A DNA stretch of 64,000 nt from Pseudomonas sp. NCCP-436 (GTDB lineage: Bacteria > Pseudomonadota > Gammaproteobacteria > Pseudomonadales > Pseudomonadaceae): the NCBI RefSeq assembly GCF_019656335.1, contig NZ_BPLZ01000006.1:151973-215972 (forward strand), given 5' to 3'. The notes beneath the pieces were generated by a model. That model saw nothing but the letters and a program-made list of their open reading frames with translations. It was not told the DNA's origin and did no database searches. This document shows positions 57,811 to 64,000 of the stretch, in pieces. The position numbers were made by a program, and so were the translations under genes. Position 1 is the first letter of the stretch; every line of letters starts with the position of its first letter.

Positions 57811-59166
57811 CTATCCCTCCAGAGCCTCGGCCAGCTTGCCATGCAGGCCACCGAAACCGCCGTTGCTCATCACCACCACCTGGGTGCCGGGGCGCGCCAA
57901 GGCCTTCACACCCTCGATGATCGACTCCAGCGAATCGCACACGCGCGTCGGGTTGCGCGCCTGCGCCACGGTGGCGGCCAGATCCCAACCCAGATTCGGC
58001 GGCGCATACCAGAACACCGCATCGGCCTGTTCGGCGGATTCAGCCAGACCGTCGCGATGGGCACCGAGCTTCATCGAATTGGAACGCGGTTCGATGACGG
58101 CGATCACCTGGGTGTCGTCACCGACACGCTTGCGCAGGCCGTCCAGAGTAGTGGCGATGGCGGTCGGGTGGTGGGCGAAATCATCGAAGATGGTCACGCC
58201 GTTCACCTCGGCGACCTTTTCCATGCGCCGCTTGGCATTGATGAATTTGCCCAGCGCCTCGATGCCCAGCGCCGGCAGCACGCCCACATGGCGCGCTGCC
58301 GCCAGCACCGCCAGAGCATTGGCGACGTTGTGCCGGCCGGTCAGTTGCCAGTCCACCACACCCTCGATCTTGCCCTCGAAGCTCACCTCGAAGCGCGAGC
58401 CATCGGCACTGAGCAGGCGCGCCTGCCACTGGCCACCCTCGCCTGTGGTTTGCACCGGGGTCCAACAGCCCATTTCGATGACCCTGACCAGCGCCGTTTC
58501 GGCAGCCGGATGGATGATCAGGCCAGAGCCCGGCACGGTACGCACAAGATGGTGAAACTGCCGTTCAATCGCCGCAAGATCCGGAAAGATATCCGCATGA
58601 TCAAACTCAAGATTATTGAGAATGGTGGTTCGCGGACGGTAGTGAACGAACTTGCTGCGCTTGTCGAAGAAAGCACTGTCGTACTCATCGGCCTCGACCA
58701 CGAAGAACGGCGTGTCACCCAAGCGCGCCGAAATCCCAAAGTTCTGCGGAACGCCACCGATCAAAAAACCCGGCGCCATGCCGGCATACTCCAGAACCCA
58801 GGCCAACATGCTGGAGCTGCTGGTCTTGCCGTGAGTGCCGGCCACCGCCAGCACCCAGCGTCCCTGCAGCACGTGGTCGGCCAGCCACTGCGGGCCGGAG
58901 ACATAGGGCAGCCCCCGGTCGAGCACATATTCCACTGCAGGATTGCCGCGACTCATGGCATTGCCGATCACCACCAGATCCGGTGCGGGCTGCAGGTGCG
59001 CCGGCTCGTAGCCCTGCATCAACTCGATGCCCTGGGCTTCGAGCTGGGTGCTCATGGGCGGGTAGACGTTGGCGTCGGAACCGGTGACGCGGTGTCCCAA
59101 CTCCTTGGCCAGAACGGCCAGCGAGCCCATGAAAGTGCCGCAGATGCCGAGAATGTGGATATGCAT
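57811..59166 (-). CDS. mpl: Mpl, murein tripeptide ligase
   Basis: Recycling enzyme that joins L-Ala-gamma-D-Glu-meso-DAP to UDP-MurNAc. 451 residues with HILGICGTFMGSLA, the ATP loop GTHGKT, NLEFDHADIFPD and the C-terminal DDFAHHPTAI. The ATG at 59166 (GAGG six bases upstream) matches the family N-terminus; the frame to 59181 is not used. The position ubiX-mpl is as in P. aeruginosa. Confidence 0.96.
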   Translation of the reverse strand: MHIHILGICGTFMGSLAVLAKELGHRVTGSDANVYPPMSTQLEAQGIELMQGYEPAHLQPAPDLVVIGNAMSRGNPAVEYVLDRGLPYVSGPQWLADHVLQGRWVLAVAGTHGKTSSSSMLAWVLEYAGMAPGFLIGGVPQNFGISARLGDTPFFVVEADEYDSAFFDKRSKFVHYRPRTTILNNLEFDHADIFPDLAAIERQFHHLVRTVPGSGLIIHPAAETALVRVIEMGCWTPVQTTGEGGQWQARLLSADGSRFEVSFEGKIEGVVDWQLTGRHNVANALAVLAAARHVGVLPALGIEALGKFINAKRRMEKVAEVNGVTIFDDFAHHPTAIATTLDGLRKRVGDDTQVIAVIEPRSNSMKLGAHRDGLAESAEQADAVFWYAPPNLGWDLAATVAQARNPTRVCDSLESIIEGVKALARPGTQVVVMSNGGFGGLHGKLAEALEG

Positions 59167-59217
59167 GAATAACCTCTGCAACGGGCCCGCAGGGAGCCGG
59201 TAAAAACTCGAGGCAGC

Positions 59218-60135
59218 TTAGGAGCCTTGTCCCGCCGGCGCAATCCCGCCGGTGCTGCCTTGGCTGCCGGCGTCAGACCGCACCAGATCGAGAAAGGTCA
59301 CCACGATGCGCCGATCACGTTGGTCACGCAGGCACACCAGCGTCTCGGTCATGCTGCGCGTTCCATCACTGATCGGCAGCACATGGAGCCTGTGCCCGAC
59401 GCCCAGCTCCGCCGCCGAGACGATGCCGACCCCCAGGCCTGCGGCCACCAGTTCGAACACCGCCTCGCGTCCCTCCACCTCGATCGACGGGGTGATCCGC
59501 AGTCCTGCCTCGTTCATTTCCTCTTCAATCAGTTGGCGGGTCATAGAGCCACGCTCACGCAGCACCAGCGGCGTGCCATCGAGATCAGACAGGGTGATGG
59601 ACTTGCGCTGTGCCCAGGGGTGGCTGGGAGCGACGAAGGCCACCAGCGGCGCACGGCTGAGCACATGGGAAACCAGCCGATCATCCTCCACCGGACGCCC
59701 CAGTACGGCGAAGTCGGCCTTGTACTCAAACAACCGCGCCAGGGCTTCGTCGGTGTTGCCCGTGACCAGATTGAATTGAATCCCCGGATAAAGTTCGTTG
59801 AATCTGGCGATATAGGGCAACACGTGCAGAGGCGAATCGACCGCCAGGATCAGCCGCCCCTTGCGCAGGGCCTGCGAGCTGGCTAGCAGCTCCTGCGCCT
59901 CGGCCACTACCGCATAGAGACGCTGGGTGATTCCCAGCAACTGTTCGCCCAGTTCAGTTAGCTGCACCGAACGCTTGTTGCGCTGAAACAGCAGAACTCC
60001 GTAGTGCTCTTCCAGCTTGCGTACCTGGTCAGATATCGCTGGCTGGCTTAGAAACAGGTGCTCAGCCGCCTTGGTGAAACTGCCATATACGGCAACAGCG
60101 TGAAAGGCGCGCAATTGAGCGTTGGATACCGCCAT
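59218..60135 (-). CDS. LysR-type regulator, probably of the aminoethylphosphonate genes
   Basis: 305 residues: an N-terminal winged HTH (NAQLRAFHAVAVYGSFTKAAEHL, LSQPAISDQVRKLE read across the helix-turn-helix) and a LysR substrate-binding domain (about 90-295). ATG at 60135 has GTGAGG upstream; a GTG two codons earlier is the alternative. It is divergent from phnW across 130 bp with two LysR-like palindromes, so it is the likely local activator. The ligand may be 2-aminoethylphosphonate or a pathway intermediate. Confidence 0.9.
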   Translation of the reverse strand: MAVSNAQLRAFHAVAVYGSFTKAAEHLFLSQPAISDQVRKLEEHYGVLLFQRNKRSVQLTELGEQLLGITQRLYAVVAEAQELLASSQALRKGRLILAVDSPLHVLPYIARFNELYPGIQFNLVTGNTDEALARLFEYKADFAVLGRPVEDDRLVSHVLSRAPLVAFVAPSHPWAQRKSITLSDLDGTPLVLRERGSMTRQLIEEEMNEAGLRITPSIEVEGREAVFELVAAGLGVGIVSAAELGVGHRLHVLPISDGTRSMTETLVCLRDQRDRRIVVTFLDLVRSDAGSQGSTGGIAPAGQGS

Positions 60136-60160
60136 GACCACCTCACTAATAACAAGAACT

Positions 60161-60187
60161 TATTTCTGAAATACTATAAATCGATTT
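60161..60187. promoter_or_regulatory. Candidate LysR-type binding sites between the regulator and phnW
   Basis: TATTTC-T-GAAATA (60161-60173) is a perfect T-N11-A box, and AAATCGATTT (60178-60187) is a second perfect palindrome 5 bp further on. The layout of a strong site near the regulator and a weaker site towards the target promoter is typical of LysR control. Confidence 0.6.
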
Positions 60188-60265
60188 TATTTATTCAATG
60201 CAGCTTGGTTTGATCATCTCCAGCGCGGCACATCGCCACATCCCCAACAGCTCTGGAGACCCGAC

Positions 60266-61426
60266 ATGAGCAAAGCTGAACTCCTGCAAGCCATCCCCGC
60301 CCCCGCCCTGGGTGAACCCTATCTGCTGACGCCTGGCCCGCTGACCACTTCCATGGCCACCAAGGAAGCCATGCTGCGTGACTGGGGCTCGTGGGATGCC
60401 GACTTCAACCGTGTTACCGCCGAAGTCCGCAAGCAACTGGTCGCCATGGCCGGCGTGCAGGACGACAGCTACACCTGCGTCCCCCTGCAGGGCAGCGGCA
60501 CCTTCTCCGTCGAGGCCGCCCTGGCCACCGCCATCGCCCGCAATGGCAAGGCTCTGCTGCTGATGAACGGTGCCTACGGCAAGCGGGCTGCGCAGACCCT
60601 CGACTATCTGGGTCGCGACTACCTGACTCTGGACAAGGGTGACTACCTGCCGCCGCAACCGGAGGAAGTGGCCGAACTGCTCGACGCTCACCCGGAAATC
60701 ACCGACGTATTCCTCGTTCACTGCGAGACCAGCTCCGGCATCCTCAACCCGCTGCGCGAAATCGCCGCCGTAGTTAAAGCACGCGGCAAGGGCCTGATTG
60801 TTGATGCCATGAGTTCCTTCGGCGCGGTTCCGGTAACCGTGGATCAGGTACCGTTCGACGTGCTGGTTTCTTCGGCCAACAAGTGCATCGAAGGCATTCC
60901 CGGCTTCGGCTTCGTCATTATCCGTCGCGCTCTGCTGGAACAGGCCACCGGTCGCGCGCACTCACTGAGCTTGGATCTGCTGGAGCAGTGGCGCTACATG
61001 GAGCGCACCGGACAGTGGCGCTTTACCCCACCGACTCACAGCGTGGTGGCGTTCCACAAGGCTCTCGAGCAACATGCCGCTGAAGGTGGTGTAGCCGGTC
61101 GTCTGGCACGCTACACCAGCAACCGCGACAAACTGGTCGCTGGCATGCGCGCCATGGGCTTCAAAACCCTGTTGGAAGACAACTGGCTGTCGCCGATCAT
61201 CACCACCTTCTTCTGCCCGGCACACCCGAACTTCGAGTTCAAGCGTTTTTACGATGAACTGAAGGCCCGCCAGTTTGTGATCTACCCCGGCAAGCTGACC
61301 ATCGCCGAGAGTTTCCGCATCGGCTGTATCGGTCAGATCGACACCCACATCGTCGGTCAGTTGCTGGAAGCCATCCGCGAAAGCCTGGAAGTAATGGGCG
61401 TCGACGACTGCAGCCCTGCAGCCTGA
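60266..61426 (+). CDS. phnW: PhnW, 2-aminoethylphosphonate:pyruvate transaminase
   Basis: PLP enzyme converting 2-aminoethylphosphonate and pyruvate to phosphonoacetaldehyde and alanine. 386 residues with [18 protein letters not shown] (phosphate-binding), and VDAMSSFGA before the PLP Lys206 in SSANKCIEG. The C-terminus carries FVIYPGKL and FRIGCIG. First gene of the plus-strand module. Confidence 0.96.
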   Translation: MSKAELLQAIPAPALGEPYLLTPGPLTTSMATKEAMLRDWGSWDADFNRVTAEVRKQLVAMAGVQDDSYTCVPLQGSGTFSVEAALATAIARNGKALLLMNGAYGKRAAQTLDYLGRDYLTLDKGDYLPPQPEEVAELLDAHPEITDVFLVHCETSSGILNPLREIAAVVKARGKGLIVDAMSSFGAVPVTVDQVPFDVLVSSANKCIEGIPGFGFVIIRRALLEQATGRAHSLSLDLLEQWRYMERTGQWRFTPPTHSVVAFHKALEQHAAEGGVAGRLARYTSNRDKLVAGMRAMGFKTLLEDNWLSPIITTFFCPAHPNFEFKRFYDELKARQFVIYPGKLTIAESFRIGCIGQIDTHIVGQLLEAIRESLEVMGVDDCSPAA

Positions 61427-61436
61427 GCCCGCAAGG

Positions 61437-61482
61437 CGGTGCATGGATGCACCGTCTGCCCCGCGTGCTTGCATGCGGGGCA
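61437..61482 (+). other. Two adjacent hairpins between phnW and the transporter gene
   Basis: CGGTGCAT-GG-ATGCACCG (61437-61454) and TGCCCCGC-N10-GCGGGGCA (61457-61482), each an 8-bp perfect stem, start 11 bases after the phnW stop. No T-run follows. They could stabilise the phnW mRNA end or attenuate transcription into the transporter gene. Confidence 0.45.
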
Positions 61483-61572
61483 CAAAACGCCTGATGGCGA
61501 CTGAAGTGCTTTGACAAGAACAAAACAGGCAGTCGACGAACTGCCAGCACCTTCATATCGGAGATTAGTAGC

Positions 61573-62919
61573 GTGAATCAGTCTCAAGGTTTTTCCTTGT
61601 TCGGCCCTGGCTCCCTGTTCCGCTGGAGATGGCAGATCTTCGCCATCACCTGGATTGCATACGCCGCCTTCTACTTCACCCGCAAGGCGTTCTCGGTTGC
61701 CAAGCTGGGTATTGAGGACGATCCAAACTTCGAACTTGATCGGGCCACCATGGCCAACCTCGACGCCCTCTACCTGGGCGCCTACGCGGTTGGTCAGTTC
61801 ACCTGGGGTATCCTCGCCGACCGCTTCGGCCCGCGCGTCGTAGTGCTGGGAGGCCTGATCATTTCCGCACTGGCTGCTCTGCTGATGGGTACCTTTGCCA
61901 CCTTGCCGATCTTCGTCACCTGCATGATCGTTCAGGGTCTGGCGCAGTCCACCGGCTGGTCCGGCCTGTGCAAGAACATCGGCAGCTTCTTCGCCACCCG
62001 CGAACGCGGCCGTATTCTCGGCCTGTGGAGCAGTTGCTACGCCTTTGGTGGCCTGGTGGCCTCGCCCTTCGCCGGCTGGTGGGCCTATCAGATATACGGC
62101 AACTGGAAGGCGGCCTTCATTTCCAGCGCCATCGTCGTGCTGGGTGTGGCCGTGCTGTTCTTCATCTTCCAGCGCAACACCCCGGCCGACGTCGGACTGC
62201 CGCCCGTGGAAGGTGAAACCCCGGATACCCCGCAAACCGACGCCAACGGCAAGCGGGCCAGCTTCATCGAATGCCTGAAAACCATCATCGGCAACCGCAC
62301 CGTACTGATCCTCGGTCTGGCCTACTTCCTGCTCAAACCGGCGCGCTACGCGATCCTGTTCTGGGGCCCGGTGATGGTTTACGAGCGCATGCCGGAAATC
62401 GGCAAGGTCGCCTCGGCCATCGTGCCGACCTCCTTTGAAGTGGCCGGTCTGATTGGTCCGATCATCCTCGGCCTGATCTCGGACAAGGTATTCGGCGCTC
62501 GTCGCTTCCCCGCCTGCATCGTCAGTCTGCTGGCACTGGCAGCGTGCCTGGCCCTGTTCGTGCCGACCATGGCCAGTGGCAATGTTTATCTGGTTGTCGG
62601 CCTGCTGTTCATGATGGGCCTGACTCTCTACGGCCCGGACGCCATGATCAGCGGTGCGGCCGCGATCGACTTCGGCAAGGGTACCGCCGGTACCGCTGCG
62701 GGCTTCGTCAACGGCTGCGGCTCGATCGGCGCCATCCTCGGCGGCCTGCTGCCCGGCTACTTCGACACCGAGACCGTGTTCATCGTCTTCACCGGCACCG
62801 CCTTGGTCGCCACGGTGATGATGATCCCGTACTGGAACAAGCGTCCCGATAACACCCCCCAACCCCAAAACCCGTCCGCAGCCTCTGGCTCGGTCAGCGA
62901 CGTACGCGTCAAGGCCTGA
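61573..62919 (+). CDS. MFS transporter of the OPA (GlpT/UhpC-like) type
   Basis: 448 residues, twelve predicted membrane helices. [16 protein letters not shown] in helix 1 and [13 protein letters not shown] between helices 2 and 3 are typical of the organophosphate:phosphate antiporter family. Placement between phnW and phnX strongly suggests uptake of 2-aminoethylphosphonate or a related phosphonate. The start is GTG at 61573 with GGAG nine bases upstream. The C-terminal tail ([14 protein letters not shown]) is polar and probably disordered. Confidence 0.9.
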   Translation: MNQSQGFSLFGPGSLFRWRWQIFAITWIAYAAFYFTRKAFSVAKLGIEDDPNFELDRATMANLDALYLGAYAVGQFTWGILADRFGPRVVVLGGLIISALAALLMGTFATLPIFVTCMIVQGLAQSTGWSGLCKNIGSFFATRERGRILGLWSSCYAFGGLVASPFAGWWAYQIYGNWKAAFISSAIVVLGVAVLFFIFQRNTPADVGLPPVEGETPDTPQTDANGKRASFIECLKTIIGNRTVLILGLAYFLLKPARYAILFWGPVMVYERMPEIGKVASAIVPTSFEVAGLIGPIILGLISDKVFGARRFPACIVSLLALAACLALFVPTMASGNVYLVVGLLFMMGLTLYGPDAMISGAAAIDFGKGTAGTAAGFVNGCGSIGAILGGLLPGYFDTETVFIVFTGTALVATVMMIPYWNKRPDNTPQPQNPSAASGSVSDVRVKA

Positions 62920-62957
62920 AGCCCTCTACCCCAATACCATTGAACGGAGTTATCCAC

Positions 62958-63785
62958 ATGAACTACCAGCAACCCAGCCAACTGCAAGCCGTGATCCTCG
63001 ACTGGGCCGGCACCGTCGTCGATTTCGGTTCCTTCGCCCCGACCCAGATCTTCGTTGAGGCATTCGCCGAGTTCGGTGTACAGGTCAGCCTCGCCGAAGC
63101 TCGCGGCCCCATGGGCATGGGCAAGTGGGATCACATCCGCACACTCTGCGACATCCCGGAAATCGCCGAGCGCTACCGCGCCAAGTTCGGCCGCACTCCG
63201 ACCGATGACGATGTCACCGCCATCTACGAGCGCTTCATGCCCCTGCAGATCGAAAAAATTGCCGAACACTCGGCGCTGATCCCGGGCGCCCTCGACGTCA
63301 TCGCCCAACTGCGCGAAGAAGGCCTGAAGATCGGTACCTGCTCCGGCTACCCCGCCGTGGTCATGAGCAAGGTCGTCGAGCTGGCCGAGCGCAACGGCTA
63401 CAAGCCCGACCACGTGGTCGCCACCGATGAGGTGCCCAACGGCCGTCCCCATCCGGCACAGTCACTGGCCAACGTCATCGCCCTCGGCATCAGCGATGTC
63501 GCTGCTTGCGTCAAGGTCGACGACACCTGGCCGGGCATCCTCGAAGGCCGTAGCGCCGGTATGTGGACCGTTGCCCTGACCTGCTCCGGCAACGCTCTGG
63601 GGCTGACCTACGACGAGTACAAGGCTCTGCCCCAGGAAAAACTCGAGCAGGAGCGCGCCCGCATCGCCGCCATGTTCGAAGGCGCTCGTCCGCACTACCT
63701 GATCGACACCATCGCCGAACTGCCGGCGGTGATCGCGGACATCAACGCACGCCTGGCGCGTGGCGAGATGCCCCAGAACAGCTGA
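62958..63785 (+). CDS. phnX: PhnX, phosphonoacetaldehyde hydrolase
   Basis: HAD-superfamily enzyme that splits phosphonoacetaldehyde into acetaldehyde and phosphate. 275 residues, identical in length to P. aeruginosa PhnX as I recall it. Nucleophile Asp15 (ILDWAGT) and the Schiff-base Lys56 (MGMGKWDHI) are present, as are GTCSGYP and the C-terminal [15 protein letters not shown] precedes the ATG at 62958; a TTG 18 bases upstream is discarded. Confidence 0.96.
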   Translation: MNYQQPSQLQAVILDWAGTVVDFGSFAPTQIFVEAFAEFGVQVSLAEARGPMGMGKWDHIRTLCDIPEIAERYRAKFGRTPTDDDVTAIYERFMPLQIEKIAEHSALIPGALDVIAQLREEGLKIGTCSGYPAVVMSKVVELAERNGYKPDHVVATDEVPNGRPHPAQSLANVIALGISDVAACVKVDDTWPGILEGRSAGMWTVALTCSGNALGLTYDEYKALPQEKLEQERARIAAMFEGARPHYLIDTIAELPAVIADINARLARGEMPQNS

Positions 63786-63797
63786 CCCTGCCCCGCT

Positions 63798-63820
63798 CCC
63801 GGCCGTCACTGGCGGCCGGG
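63798..63820 (+). other. Hairpin between phnX and the aldehyde dehydrogenase gene
   Basis: CCCGGCCG-N7-CGGCCGGG, an 8-bp GC stem just after phnX, without a T-run. The same pattern of a GC hairpin after a stop codon is seen after phnW. Confidence 0.4.
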
Positions 63821-63861
63821 ATGCCGCAGCCTCACGCCTATAACAACAGAGGACAGAACCC

Positions 63862-64000
63862 ATGATCTACGCCAAACCGGGTACCCCAGGCTCCCTCGTT
63901 ACCCTCAAGCCGCGCTATGGCAACTACATCGGCGGTGAGTTCGTCGCCCCGCTCAGCGGCCAGTACTTCACCAACACCAGCCCGGTCGATGGCTCGGTAA
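63862..64000 (+). CDS. NAD+-dependent aldehyde dehydrogenase, ExaC-like (5' part only)
   Basis: 46 codons are visible before the window ends: MIYAKPGTPGSL, then RYGNYIGGEF and QYFTNTSPVDGS. This is the N-terminus typical of the ~506-residue acetaldehyde dehydrogenases ExaC/AcoD. GAGGA precedes the ATG. Downstream of phnX it would oxidise the acetaldehyde released to acetate. The catalytic Cys and Glu are beyond the edge and cannot be checked; a phosphonoacetaldehyde dehydrogenase (PhnY) is the less likely alternative. Confidence 0.85.
   Translation, partial: MIYAKPGTPGSLVTLKPRYGNYIGGEFVAPLSGQYFTNTSPVDGSV

Overview
The window looks like a chromosomal segment of a GC-rich gammaproteobacterium of the genus Pseudomonas in the broad sense. 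Protein sequences across the dcw cluster, petABC, rodA-mrdA, proA, mpl and phnWX read as close relatives of P. aeruginosa proteins, and most of the gene order is recognisably that of P. aeruginosa. I cannot assign a species. No integrase, transposase, phage gene, CRISPR array or tRNA was seen.

Layout. 1-10621 (minus): the division and cell-wall (dcw) cluster mraZ-rsmH-ftsL-ftsI-murE-murF-mraY-murD-ftsW-murG, almost every junction overlapping; murG runs off the left edge. A sigma70-like promoter followed by four 10-bp-spaced TGGN boxes (probable MraZ operator) precedes mraZ. 10930-11279 (minus) is the RNase P RNA. 11325-15631: rsmI (minus) faces lpoA-yraN-gmhA-dolP (plus). 15703-20574 (minus): sspA-sspB, the cytochrome bc1 operon petABC and rplM-rpsI. 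20853-28168: an aldo/keto reductase, an acyl-CoA dehydrogenase divergent from a GlxA/AraC-type regulator, zapE, trpS with an alpha/beta hydrolase, and zapG.

28213-38399 (minus) is a second envelope block: proA-nadD-rsfS-rlmH-mrdA-rodA-mltB-rlpA-dacC-ybeD-lipB. As I remember the PAO1 map, this block and the one before it lie far apart there, so the zapG/lipB boundary looks like a rearrangement junction. 38546-45964 holds a DNA glycosylase, a DedA-PAP2 fusion, a LON-domain protein, an LrgAB pair, a MaoC-type hydratase, a lipoprotein joining MORN repeats to a caspase-like (C13-type) domain, an atypical SDR and a small unknown protein.

45985-56291 is a catabolic island: a cytosolic PAS-histidine kinase with a FixJ-like regulator, divergent from an acyl-CoA synthetase, an NCS2/SLC23-like permease, a DmdC-type acyl-CoA dehydrogenase, a thiolase and a metallo-beta-lactamase-fold hydrolase. 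Together they could import, activate and beta-oxidise a small acid that is not identified. 56398-59166 returns to housekeeping genes (ybaK-like, a small lipoprotein, ubiX, mpl).

59218-64000 is a 2-aminoethylphosphonate module: a LysR regulator divergent from phnW, an OPA-type transporter, phnX and the start of an ExaC-like aldehyde dehydrogenase. It would convert 2-aminoethylphosphonate to phosphonoacetaldehyde, then acetaldehyde plus phosphate, then acetate.
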